A stretch of 64,000 nucleotides of DNA from Ignavibacteria bacterium (lineage in GTDB: Bacteria; Bacteroidota; Ignavibacteria; Tepidaquicellales; Tepidaquicellaceae), in NCBI GenBank assembly GCA_026417495.1, contig JAOADD010000057.1:1-64000 (forward strand), given 5' to 3'. A model generated the notes under the pieces. It was not told the origin of the DNA. It worked only from the letters and a program-made list of their open reading frames with translations, and ran no database searches. How positions within the stretch are numbered: position 1 is the first letter of the stretch; the number at the start of each line of letters is the position of its first letter. This document shows positions 29,169-38,288 of the stretch, one piece after another. The translations under genes and the position numbers were made by a program.

Positions 29169-29737
29169 CACAGGAAGAAGTAATTAAAATATTTATAGAA
29201 ACAGGTGGTTTATTAGAGGGTCATTTCATTTTAACATCAGGTTATCACAGTCCACATTATTTCCAATGTGCTAAAGTATTAGAATATCCTCAATACAATA
29301 CACTATTCGCAAATGAAATTGCGAATCATTTTAGAAATTTTGATATCAATCTTGTTATATCCCCTGCTATTGGTGGTATTGTTTTGGGAACGGAAGTAGG
29401 TAGAATTCTAAATGTTAGAACGATATTTGCCGAAAGGGAAAATGATAAGATGACTCTCCGAAGGGGATTTAATATATCTGAAAAGGACAATATTTTAATT
29501 GTTGAGGATGTTGTTACAACAGGAAAAAGTGTATTCGAAGTAATTGATATAATAAATGAATACAAAGGAAATCTAAAGGGGGTTGGATATATTATAGACC
29601 GAAGTAATGGGAAAGTAAAATTTAATACTGAACAATTTTGTTTAGCAAAGTTAGATGTAGTTAAATATGCACCTGATGAAATCCCCGAATGGCTTAATAA
29701 AATTCCTCCTATAAAACCCGGTAGCAGAAAAATATAA
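29165..29737 (+). CDS. pyrE: Orotate phosphoribosyltransferase
   Basis: Transfers phosphoribose from PRPP to orotate in UMP synthesis. GGLLEGHFILTSGYHSPHYFQC at the N-terminus and the PRPP-binding loop ILIVEDVVTTGKS near 115-127 are diagnostic; FAERENDKMTLRRGF is the flexible-loop region. 190 residues is normal. Translationally coupled to murI, and only 3 bases separate its stop from the convergent outer-membrane gene. Confidence 0.95.
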   Translation: MTQEEVIKIFIETGGLLEGHFILTSGYHSPHYFQCAKVLEYPQYNTLFANEIANHFRNFDINLVISPAIGGIVLGTEVGRILNVRTIFAERENDKMTLRRGFNISEKDNILIVEDVVTTGKSVFEVIDIINEYKGNLKGVGYIIDRSNGKVKFNTEQFCLAKLDVVKYAPDEIPEWLNKIPPIKPGSRKI

Positions 29738-29740
29738 AAA

Positions 29741-30535
29741 TTAATAATAGGAATACCAGAAAGATACTCCGCCTGTTGGGCCTATACCAATATTTTTTCC
29801 GTAAGGGACAAGCTCTGTAAATATTCCCAAACCAACGTTCTTGCTAACTCTAAAAAGTAATGTTCCCCCAACTTTAAGAACTCTAAAATTTGTGTTTACA
29901 GAATGGGCATATTCAGCACCAGCAAAAATTGTAAACTTTTTCGATAAATCAATTCCATCAGCAGTGTAAATCCTATATTGGAATTCAGTAAAAACATTCG
30001 CTTTGTAATGTGCTGCTATCCCAAAACTCCAAAACCCGTTTTTGTTAAATGCTCTGTATCCATCACCTATAGCAAATGCTAAATCATATTCAAAAAACTT
30101 TGCTCCAAGTTCGGGTAATTGATTTCTTGGTAAATGAATCGGCAAATCTATGCTGAACAATACCCCAGTTACTGGTTTAGGGTATTCAGTTATTTGATAC
30201 ACTACACCCACTTTTGGATTAGTAAAACCAGCACTCTTATTATCAAGGTATTTATCCTTATATTGTAATGCGGCAAAAGAAAATCCAGTAAAAAGTCCCC
30301 ACTTCTTACCTAACCCGACGGAATACCAAACCCCTAATTCTGCTTTTTGAAATTTTCCATCATTAACAGCACTCCTTAAAATACCATCAGCATCATAATA
30401 CTGATCACTTTCATAATAACGAAAACTGATTATTGCACCATGTTCACCTTTCCTAAGTGCCCATTGTGAAAACGAATTTGATAATTGTATGAAAACAATT
30501 AATAATATAAATAAAAAGACCCTTTTTGCTGCCAA
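29741..30535 (-). CDS. Putative outer-membrane beta-barrel protein
   Basis: A 264-residue exported protein of unknown function. It has a TTG start, a signal segment (RVFLFILLIVFIQLSNSFSQ) and then alternating hydrophobic/polar strands rich in Gly, Tyr and Phe (ISFRYYESDQYY, GVWYSVGLGKKWGLFTGFSF), ending in an aromatic strand (GGVSFWYSYY). This is typical of an 10-12 strand barrel, but no named family is recognised. It converges on pyrE and is divergent from the GT39-like gene at 30616. Confidence 0.72.
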   Translation of the reverse strand: MAAKRVFLFILLIVFIQLSNSFSQWALRKGEHGAIISFRYYESDQYYDADGILRSAVNDGKFQKAELGVWYSVGLGKKWGLFTGFSFAALQYKDKYLDNKSAGFTNPKVGVVYQITEYPKPVTGVLFSIDLPIHLPRNQLPELGAKFFEYDLAFAIGDGYRAFNKNGFWSFGIAAHYKANVFTEFQYRIYTADGIDLSKKFTIFAGAEYAHSVNTNFRVLKVGGTLLFRVSKNVGLGIFTELVPYGKNIGIGPTGGVSFWYSYY

Positions 30536-30615
30536 TTAAATAAATTTTGAGTATTTAAAATTACATTGAAATTAAATATAATTTTAGTAAAAATAAAGAT
30601 AAATTAATAAATCAA

Positions 30616-32184
30616 GTGGCAAAATTTATTAAGTTTATTAGGGAGGCAATACAATCTAATTCTGATATTAAAAATTCATTTAGATTTGTAATTTTAATAT
30701 CAGCAATTGTCGGACTCATTGCTCAGGTTTTATCTTATACAGATGGGTTAGTACTAGCCTATAATGACGCTGGACTCCATCTTGATGTTGCAAGAAGAAT
30801 ATATGATTCAAGAGATCCAGGTATAATTAATCAGATCGGAATTATTTGGCTGCCAGTACCACATCTAATTTATATACCACTAGTGTATTTTGATTTCCTA
30901 TGGGTAACAGGTTTAGCAGGATGTATTGTCGGGTTTATCTGCTTTATTATTTCATCAGGGTTTTTGTATAAGGTTATTAGAACTATCACAGGAGAAAACA
31001 TCTCTGCCCTTTTAGGGACAGCATTTTTCGTTTTCAACCCTAACATACTTTATCTTTATACTACTGCAATGACAGAACCAATATTCCTGATGTTTATAAT
31101 ACTTGCAATTTATCACATATTGAATTGGGAAAAAACTGAATTCTCAGGTGAACTGGTTAGAGCAGGAATAATTTTAGGGTTAGCATCTCTTACCCGATAT
31201 GAAGCTTGGGGATTTTTCGTTGTATTAACATTTGTTGTATTATTAGTTGCAATAATTGAAAAGAAAAAGCACCCAATTAAATCTATCATATATTTTTCAT
31301 TTGTACCAATTGCCTGCATTGCCTGGTATTTATGGTTAAATTACTCTTTACATGGTGATATTTTAACTTTTCAAAGAGGACCATATTCAAGCGAGTTTCA
31401 AGTGAATCTTCGTTATTCAAGCATTGGTGGACCTCCTTACAAATATAATTTAGATGCATCACTAGATATATTAAATACCACACTCATCTCTAATACTGGT
31501 TTTGTAATGGCAGCATTAGCATTTATTGGGATAATATTATTCATCGTTAGGAGAAAATTCTCTGTCTTTTGTCTAATTCCACTTGCTATGCTGGTATTTT
31601 ACATCTTAAACTTGATATCACTATACTACGGACAAGTATCAATAGAAACACCAAAAACAATACCCAAGGGTTATTTTCAGACAAGATATGTCGTTGGAAT
31701 CATTCCTGGTTTATGCGTTTTCGTTGGATACTTTTTCACAATAATAAAAGAAATTAATTTCAAGATAGTTGCATTCTGTATATTTATATTTTTAGAATTT
31801 ATGAGCTGGTATATCGTTTGGCCTATGGGTGTTCCTGCTATTGGAGAAGCAAAGTCTGCTATTATGCTTTCTCAACCTTTTAGAAGAACAGCAAATTATT
31901 TAAAATCTTACTATGATGGTGGTAATATTTTATATGATGACTTTTCAATAATCTTCTTTTCAGGCAGTGGAATCCCGATGAAAGATAGAATTCATGAATA
32001 TACTTGGGATGTAGGAAATCAAGCATTAAGTAAACCATCAACAGTAGTCAGGTGGGTAATGTTTAATAAATTAAACCCCAATGATAAGATTTATATTGCA
32101 ATGAAAAATAATTTAGACTTTGCGGAAAATTTTAAATTGATGTATCATGATGAAGGTATAGAGGTATATAAACGAAAATTTTAA
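30616..32184 (+). CDS. Multi-pass GT39-like membrane protein, paralogue A
   Basis: A 522-residue protein with about ten TM helices and a short soluble C-terminus. The first periplasmic loop carries an acidic/His motif (YNDAGLHLDVARRIYD), positioned like the catalytic loop of polyprenyl-phosphate-dependent GT-C enzymes (GT39/ArnT type). SLTRYEAWG in the middle is another recurrent GT39-like motif. It aligns clearly by eye with the convergent gene at 32188-33750 through the N-terminal 120 residues, the RYEAW motif, FQRGPYSS/FQRGEYSS and the C-terminal MKDRIHEYTW/MKERINKHTF segment. The start is GTG at 30616. Likely role: transfer of a lipid-linked sugar onto an envelope acceptor. Confidence 0.78.
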   Translation: MAKFIKFIREAIQSNSDIKNSFRFVILISAIVGLIAQVLSYTDGLVLAYNDAGLHLDVARRIYDSRDPGIINQIGIIWLPVPHLIYIPLVYFDFLWVTGLAGCIVGFICFIISSGFLYKVIRTITGENISALLGTAFFVFNPNILYLYTTAMTEPIFLMFIILAIYHILNWEKTEFSGELVRAGIILGLASLTRYEAWGFFVVLTFVVLLVAIIEKKKHPIKSIIYFSFVPIACIAWYLWLNYSLHGDILTFQRGPYSSEFQVNLRYSSIGGPPYKYNLDASLDILNTTLISNTGFVMAALAFIGIILFIVRRKFSVFCLIPLAMLVFYILNLISLYYGQVSIETPKTIPKGYFQTRYVVGIIPGLCVFVGYFFTIIKEINFKIVAFCIFIFLEFMSWYIVWPMGVPAIGEAKSAIMLSQPFRRTANYLKSYYDGGNILYDDFSIIFFSGSGIPMKDRIHEYTWDVGNQALSKPSTVVRWVMFNKLNPNDKIYIAMKNNLDFAENFKLMYHDEGIEVYKRKF

Positions 32185-32187
32185 AAT

Positions 32188-33750
32188 TCAATCACCAATT
32201 CTCTTATATATTTCCAGACCTCTATCAACATAGACTATCTTAAAGTTTGCTTTAAAATCAGGTGAACTTTTTAGGTGAAATAATACTTCATCGTTTATTC
32301 TACTATCTACCATAATCCAACCAACAACAAGAGATGGGCTTCTTAAAGCAATTTCACCGAACTTAAAAGTATGTTTATTAATTCTTTCCTTCATTGGAAT
32401 CCTGCAAAAAGGATATAAATTCAGATTTTTGTCATCAAAAAGAATTTTTTTGCCATTGTAATGATTCTTTAAAAATATCGATGCTCTTTTCAATTCTGGT
32501 TGGTAAGTATCAAAATAATACGCTTCTTCAATCGAACCAGCAGAATATGGATAATTGATAATCCAACTAAAAGAAAAAATCAGAATAATAAACAATCCAA
32601 CAATTCTATATAATTTTTTATAAGAAATTCTATCATATAAATAACCAACAAAGTAAATGATAAATGGAAAAGCAAACAAGCCATATCTAGCATTGAAATA
32701 ACCAGGTGGAGTTGTATTTGGAAGCAAAACTGCAACTTGTCCTAAAAAAAGTGATGCGATTCCCACTATAAAAACAGTAATATTAGCATAAGGTATTAAA
32801 GATTTTTCAGAAAATTTAAACCTTTTATAATATATAACAAGACCTATTAGTGATAGAAGAAAAAAGAAAAAATTGATATTAGAGAATATAGCTTTAAAAT
32901 AAATTTCTATAGCAATAATAATATTTCCTTTTGCTGGTAAATTTCCTGCTTCCTCAAAAGGTTTCATAAGAGCTTGAGAAGAATATTCCCCTCTTTGAAA
33001 ATCAAGTGGATCATTGAAGAAAATCCAGTTATATAATAACCAAAGGAAAATAAAAAATAAAGGGACCGAATAATATAAAAACAGACCTCTTATCGGGTTT
33101 CTTTTCCTTTTAATGTATATAATTGCAATAACTATAGCAACAAAACTTGTATAAAGCCATGCCTCGTACCGAGTGCCCATTGCTAAAGCGGAAAAAAAAC
33201 CAGCAGCTATTAAGTCAAATTTCTTTCTATAATCTTGCCACTTAATTAAAAAATATAAAGCTGTAATTAAGAACATATAGAATACTGGTTCCGTCATTGC
33301 GGTGGTTTGGAAATATAAAATATTGGGATTTAAAGCAAAAAGAGTAAAAGTTACCCATTTAGTCCATCCCTTTTCAGTAATTAATTCCCCAATCCTGAAT
33401 GAATTATAGCAGGTAATCACATAACAGAATAAACCTAAAATACACCCCGCTAAACCAGTATACCATAGATAATCAATATAAGCTAATGGCATAAGTAAGA
33501 TATGCGGAATAGGAAGCCAAACGGTTCCCATTTGAGATAGCACACCAGGAGTAATTGAGTCAAAAAACCTTCTTGCACTATCAAGATGAGTAACTGCATC
33601 CCGATATGAAAAAATCAAATCATTTATATAAAAATAAACTTGAGCTAATAAACCAGTGATAATAGATATAATTAATGCTGCAATTCTCCCCGACCGATAC
33701 TCGAAAAAATTTTTTACTCCGCTCTTAAAAGTATTAATTAACCAATGCAA
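32188..33750 (-). CDS. Multi-pass GT39-like membrane protein, paralogue B
   Basis: A 520-residue, approximately ten-TM protein, homologous along its length to the convergent gene at 30616-32184. The first-loop motif is SYRDAVTHLDSARRFFD. The GTRYEAWLY and FQRGEYSSQ motifs, and a soluble C-terminal domain ending in DRGLEIYKRIGD, are shared. It lies 34 bases after the MshEN-GT2 gene on the same strand, placing it last in the exopolysaccharide series. Only 3 bases separate the two paralogues' stop codons. A polyprenyl-phosphate sugar transferase is inferred from the topology and loop motif. Confidence 0.78.
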   Translation of the reverse strand: MHWLINTFKSGVKNFFEYRSGRIAALIISIITGLLAQVYFYINDLIFSYRDAVTHLDSARRFFDSITPGVLSQMGTVWLPIPHILLMPLAYIDYLWYTGLAGCILGLFCYVITCYNSFRIGELITEKGWTKWVTFTLFALNPNILYFQTTAMTEPVFYMFLITALYFLIKWQDYRKKFDLIAAGFFSALAMGTRYEAWLYTSFVAIVIAIIYIKRKRNPIRGLFLYYSVPLFFIFLWLLYNWIFFNDPLDFQRGEYSSQALMKPFEEAGNLPAKGNIIIAIEIYFKAIFSNINFFFFLLSLIGLVIYYKRFKFSEKSLIPYANITVFIVGIASLFLGQVAVLLPNTTPPGYFNARYGLFAFPFIIYFVGYLYDRISYKKLYRIVGLFIILIFSFSWIINYPYSAGSIEEAYYFDTYQPELKRASIFLKNHYNGKKILFDDKNLNLYPFCRIPMKERINKHTFKFGEIALRSPSLVVGWIMVDSRINDEVLFHLKSSPDFKANFKIVYVDRGLEIYKRIGD

Positions 33751-33784
33751 AGTATTTTTATATTTAACATTTATGCAAAAAAAA

Positions 33785-35761
33785 TTATGCTTTCTCAGGA
33801 GTAATTTTTCTAGCTTTAACTTGATTTATTATTTCTTCAATTTCTGAAGAACTTGCCTTTGGTTTATATGAAGTTAAACCGTGTTGAGTTTTTTCCCAAT
33901 AAAATGGTTTGGTTATTAATTGCAATGTACCTTTCCACGCAGCATAACTCATCAATACCCAATAAAAAGGTATTAAAATAGCAAATGGAATAGAAGTATA
34001 GTGTTCCTTAATTACAGTGGGACCTATATGCAGAATAATATAAACAAGGTTTCCAAGAATGAGATTAAACTCACAAATAGTTTTAACTTCAGGAGTAAAT
34101 AAAGTAAGAGTTGATTCTGGAAAAATAAAAGTTAGAATAGTAACTAACCATAATAGAGGGTTAACCAATGGGAATAAAATATTAAACCCAAAAGTAAGAA
34201 TAAAATAAAAAGTTTGCTTAACACCGAGTTTTCTGAACAATTTAATTGGGTGTCTCATATGTACAAAAAATGTCTGCACATAACCCTTTATCCAACGAGA
34301 GCGTTGCCGTATCCAATTACCAACTTTTAAATTTGCTTCCTCAAGTGTATATGAATTTAGCATTGCAGTTTTATACCTCTTCTGAGAAATCCTCACACCT
34401 AAATCTGCATCTTCTGTCACATTATATGGATCCCATCCACCAAGTTCTTTTAATGTTTTCGTTTTGAAATGGTTACTTGTTCCACCTAATGGTAAAGGTG
34501 CTCCTGATATATCAAGACCTTGCAACCAGTAATCAAACCAGAAAGTATATTCAAGTGCAAACCACCTTGCAAGTAAATTTTCTTTCGGATTATAGAAGTT
34601 TAAATGCGCTTGCAAGCAAGCATATTCATCACCTAATTTCTGAAATGCAACAATTGCTTTCTTTAATTGATCAGGCTCTGGTTCATCTTCTGCATCATAA
34701 ATAACTATATGTTCACCATATGCTCTATAAAGTCCATAGTTACATGCTCTTGGTTTTGTTTTTATTGGAGAATCAGGAATAATAATCGGGTCAAACATTT
34801 TCACCATTTCTTTATAATATTCTTTGGACAATCCAAATAACGTAACTTCAGGTTCACCAATTAAACCATATTTTTTACATGCTTCTATTGTTTCTGTATC
34901 TTTCTCTTCAATTAAAATTTTTATATCAAGTTTTTCCTTAGGATAATCGAGTTTATTCATATTATTAATAATATTCGGAATAACCTCTGCTTCTTTATAT
35001 ACAGGTATTAAAATTGTATACATGGGTAGTGAACCTTCATCTAATGCTCTGACTTCTGGTTGTGTTATATTAACTTTTCTTCTTATACTTTCAAAACCTT
35101 TAAGAGCAATAATAAGTTTAAATGGATTAATTATGAAATAAATTAGATTAATTATTAAAAATAGTAGGAAAAAAACTCTCCCAGGTTCTAAAATAAGAAG
35201 TATAAAGAAAATTATTATAGATACAATTAAAAAATTTTTTTGCCAGTTATAAAGAACCTTAGATGCAGAGTATTCAGGAGATTTGAGTCGAAGTTCATTC
35301 ATTGCTTTAACACTGTGAATCTCTTTATATCCTTCATCTAGCACATACTCAATCGCTTCTGCAGAAGTAATATATATTTCAACTTTTCTTTTAAAAATCT
35401 TTTCAAGTTCTCTAAATAGTGGAAAATTAAAAGGATTGGCTATTGCTAAAACAATTTTATCAGTTTTGACCTGCAAAAGAAATATTAGATTTTTATACAT
35501 TACACTATATGGTAATGTAGTAGCTCTATGTGTAATTTCTTTTAATAAAGCAGTTTCAAAGTATGGTAAATCAAGATACTTTGCCAGTTCCTTATAAAAA
35601 TCTTCAGGAGGATATATTTTTTTATCACGAAGAGTGTATAATAAAGTTCTTAATTTCATCTCCTTCTTGGAAAATATAGCATCCGGATTATATCCGTATT
35701 TCCTTAGAAGGTCAAAAACGAAATTAAGAAGCTTTTTCTCATAACTAGATTTAAAAATCAT
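33785..35761 (-). CDS. Processive GT2 polysaccharide synthase with N-terminal MshEN-like domain
   Basis: A 658-residue inner-membrane synthase. Residues about 1-150 resemble the T2SSE_N/MshEN domain: KLRTLLYTLRDKK, KELAKYLDLPYFE, then IVLAIANPFNFPLFRELE and ending VEIYITSAEAIEYVLDEGY. Two TM helices (about 170-215) follow. The GT2 core (MYTILIPVYKEAEVI, IVIYDAEDEPEPDQL, TEDADLGVRI, RQRSRWIKGY) contains all D, DxD, TED and QxxRW-type elements of processive synthases. Four or so TM helices close it. MshEN domains can bind c-di-GMP, and E. coli NfrB also joins MshEN and GT2. The RLG motif is KLR here, so binding is uncertain. The bcsB-like gene ends 5 bases upstream. Confidence 0.87.
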   Translation of the reverse strand: MIFKSSYEKKLLNFVFDLLRKYGYNPDAIFSKKEMKLRTLLYTLRDKKIYPPEDFYKELAKYLDLPYFETALLKEITHRATTLPYSVMYKNLIFLLQVKTDKIVLAIANPFNFPLFRELEKIFKRKVEIYITSAEAIEYVLDEGYKEIHSVKAMNELRLKSPEYSASKVLYNWQKNFLIVSIIIFFILLILEPGRVFFLLFLIINLIYFIINPFKLIIALKGFESIRRKVNITQPEVRALDEGSLPMYTILIPVYKEAEVIPNIINNMNKLDYPKEKLDIKILIEEKDTETIEACKKYGLIGEPEVTLFGLSKEYYKEMVKMFDPIIIPDSPIKTKPRACNYGLYRAYGEHIVIYDAEDEPEPDQLKKAIVAFQKLGDEYACLQAHLNFYNPKENLLARWFALEYTFWFDYWLQGLDISGAPLPLGGTSNHFKTKTLKELGGWDPYNVTEDADLGVRISQKRYKTAMLNSYTLEEANLKVGNWIRQRSRWIKGYVQTFFVHMRHPIKLFRKLGVKQTFYFILTFGFNILFPLVNPLLWLVTILTFIFPESTLTLFTPEVKTICEFNLILGNLVYIILHIGPTVIKEHYTSIPFAILIPFYWVLMSYAAWKGTLQLITKPFYWEKTQHGLTSYKPKASSSEIEEIINQVKARKITPEKA

Positions 35762-35766
35762 TTTTC

Positions 35767-37827
35767 TTATATTTTTGCAGAACTACGCTTCCTAATATAC
35801 CTGATTATTAAATAGGCAATGATTAATATGACTATTATTCCTCCTATCAAATATCTTAATGGTATATTTTTTAAAGGACCACTTACAGTTTCAACTATAA
35901 ATCTTTTTTCAGGGGTAGAAAGAGGTATTACTTCAGATTCCTTTGAGATTAAACAAACCTGCCCGTCTATCTTAGAAATCTTTTCAGGAATAGTAAGAGC
36001 ATCAGCAATATTGCTCACCCCAGCAGCATTATTAGGTAAGATAGCATATACAACACCATTTGCATTCCATGGTGACTCAAAAGCTTCAATAATGTTCATA
36101 TTTTTTAATGTTTCATTAGATGTTTCAATCTTTGGGTCAATTATAAAATTATTATCATTTGTAGGTTTTACTAACATTTTATCCTTAAAATAACTCCATC
36201 TTTGTAAATCATTCGGATAACCAATAACGAATAAAACATTTGCATCTGATTTAAATCTATCGTCTATATCATTAGAAAGTACAACTTTGGGATCTATTCT
36301 CTTTTTAAGAGTTTGCCCCGCTCTTGCTGAGATAATTGATGCTATTTTTATTAACTCATCATTAGCATTATCTGGTAACCAGAAATAAATTTTCTTAATA
36401 CTTTCTTCATCCAAACCAATCATATTTGGAAAATCGACTAAACTCGGTTTTACTTCTGTTCCCCCTGGAGCAAGATAAATTTCAGATTTTCCTTCAATCA
36501 ATGTCCACACAGAATTATCATAATCATAGGTGCAATTAATCTCCTCAATTGAACCGACATAATGATATACAACAAAACTAATAACCCAGGAAGGTTTATT
36601 TAATTCCGACTCTGGTATTTTTACAACTAACTCACCTCCCTTAACATTCTCAGGACCTAAGGATATGCTACCTGCTGGTACTCCATTTATATATATAGAA
36701 AGCAGAGATTGTTTTTTATCCAGATTTTCTGAATGATAGAAATATAATTTTATATATGATTCTATCCCCGCTCCGTATCTAACAGGTCTTCTAACAACTA
36801 CAACTTTGCTTTGTGTGAATACCCCTTCTAAATAAATTTGAGGTAAACCTAAATCTGTTAGTAAAAATAGCCCCTGTTTTGGTAAATTGTAGTCTTCTAC
36901 ATTTTCAGGAAAAGACCTTGTTACAAATTGAAAACTTTCATCATTCTGAGGTAGTATATTTGGAGAAAGCAAAGAATATAATGCTTTGCTGATGCTACTT
37001 TTATCAGCACCCGTTATGTAAATTTGTTGATAATTTCCTTCTCTTGTCTGATAAAGATATCCATTACCTTGTGGAATATTTGCTGTTATCTTACCTTTTA
37101 ATTTACTAAAATCACTAATATAAACTCTATTTTCATTTGGGGATTCATCAATTTTTGAAGAAAAATTAATATTCAACCCTCGGAAAGGAACCCTTGCACC
37201 CCAATCACTTACTAATTTCATTAAATATTCAATTTCTTCATTGCTATATGGTTGTGGTACTACAATTTTACAATTTATAGGGTTATCTCTCAAATAATTC
37301 AAATAAGGAAAAGGGAATCTATATAAAGCAAGTGGATTACTTAATGTTAACTCAAGGTGTAAGTTTGAAGAATTTTTAATACGCACCCAGTTCGCTTTAT
37401 TATAAAGGTCTTTGCACGGGTCATCGGTTGTTCTTTGTAGGGTAGTTATTAATATTGTATTGTATCCTGCTATAATGTATTCAGGTGGTATATTCACTCT
37501 CCAAACAGCAGTATCAGGTGTTTTTGCATTAATATAAATGCTTGAGAGTGGTTTACCATTAATATGCAAAGTCATGAAACTTGCACTACTTAAAATAACT
37601 TCGGAATTCGTGTAAACTATATCGATATGAGTATTACCTGTTGCTTTGCTAAGAGGCATTATTTGAAAATATCCATATAGAGCCCCCAAAGGTCCCATTA
37701 TTACTTCTGTTTCAGGAAAGATTTTAAAGTCGTATACTCTTGTACCCTCCTCTACTTGTGAATATGATAATCCAAAAGTAAAACAGAAAACAAGTACAAT
37801 AAGAAGTAGAATATTTATTTTTTTCAT
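35767..37827 (-). CDS. BcsB-like periplasmic polysaccharide-secretion protein
   Basis: A 686-residue exported protein: signal peptide (about 1-24), a large periplasmic part, and one C-terminal TM helix (about 658-678, LIGGIIVILIIAYLIIRY) with a basic tail. Two repeated jelly-roll/flavodoxin-like halves are suggested: SFMTLHINGKPLSSIYI with IPPEYIIAGYNTILITT and later LLSIYINGVPAGSISL with VKIPESELNKPSW. This matches BcsB, which forms the periplasmic channel partner of the cellulose synthase. Immediate linkage to a GT2 synthase supports this. The polymer is not necessarily cellulose, and no bcsC or bcsZ homologue is present. Confidence 0.8.
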   Translation of the reverse strand: MKKINILLLIVLVFCFTFGLSYSQVEEGTRVYDFKIFPETEVIMGPLGALYGYFQIMPLSKATGNTHIDIVYTNSEVILSSASFMTLHINGKPLSSIYINAKTPDTAVWRVNIPPEYIIAGYNTILITTLQRTTDDPCKDLYNKANWVRIKNSSNLHLELTLSNPLALYRFPFPYLNYLRDNPINCKIVVPQPYSNEEIEYLMKLVSDWGARVPFRGLNINFSSKIDESPNENRVYISDFSKLKGKITANIPQGNGYLYQTREGNYQQIYITGADKSSISKALYSLLSPNILPQNDESFQFVTRSFPENVEDYNLPKQGLFLLTDLGLPQIYLEGVFTQSKVVVVRRPVRYGAGIESYIKLYFYHSENLDKKQSLLSIYINGVPAGSISLGPENVKGGELVVKIPESELNKPSWVISFVVYHYVGSIEEINCTYDYDNSVWTLIEGKSEIYLAPGGTEVKPSLVDFPNMIGLDEESIKKIYFWLPDNANDELIKIASIISARAGQTLKKRIDPKVVLSNDIDDRFKSDANVLFVIGYPNDLQRWSYFKDKMLVKPTNDNNFIIDPKIETSNETLKNMNIIEAFESPWNANGVVYAILPNNAAGVSNIADALTIPEKISKIDGQVCLISKESEVIPLSTPEKRFIVETVSGPLKNIPLRYLIGGIIVILIIAYLIIRYIRKRSSAKI

Positions 37828-37847
37828 TTTAATATAAATTAAATTAT

Positions 37848-38288
37848 TTATTCATCTAATTTATTTAATCTATCTTCAATCCACTGTGAGATTCTATCAT
37901 CTGTAAGCATTTCATTCTTAGCTTGTTCTTCAAGTTTCTCTTCTAATAACTTTAATAACTCAGCAGGGTTAACTGGTTTCATAATATATGCGTTAGCACC
38001 AAGATTTAAAGATTCAACCGCATTATCTATATCAGCAAAACCTGTTATCATAATTTTAATCATACCAGGTCTTATTTTTTTAATTTCTTTAAGAACTTCA
38101 GTTCCATCTTTATCGGGTAATTTAATATCCAATAAAGCAGCATTAAAATTTGTTTTTTTAATCAGCTTTATACCATCCTTTGCTGTTGATGCAGTTTCTA
38201 CTTCATAACCCTGCTTTTTTAAAATAGTTTCAAATGATTTTAAAATTCCTAAATCATCATCAACAACTAATATTTTTTTGGGATTCAT
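37848..38288 (-). CDS. Single-domain response regulator
   Basis: A 146-residue CheY-like receiver. KKILVVDDDLGI gives the acidic pocket, AALLDIKLPDKDG (Asp near 53) the phosphorylation site, MITGFAD the Thr switch and IMKPVNP the conserved Lys. About 25 residues follow with no DNA-binding or enzymatic output domain. Its ATG overlaps the stop of the upstream kinase by 4 bases, and bcsB lies 20 bases downstream. Output probably goes through protein interaction, or it relays phosphate. Confidence 0.92.
   Translation of the reverse strand: MNPKKILVVDDDLGILKSFETILKKQGYEVETASTAKDGIKLIKKTNFNAALLDIKLPDKDGTEVLKEIKKIRPGMIKIMITGFADIDNAVESLNLGANAYIMKPVNPAELLKLLEEKLEEQAKNEMLTDDRISQWIEDRLNKLDE

Noticed and set aside
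33785-35761. Type II secretion/pilus ATPase because of the T2SSE_N-like domain
   Set aside because: No Walker A/B ATPase follows; the rest is clearly a GT2 synthase with membrane helices.
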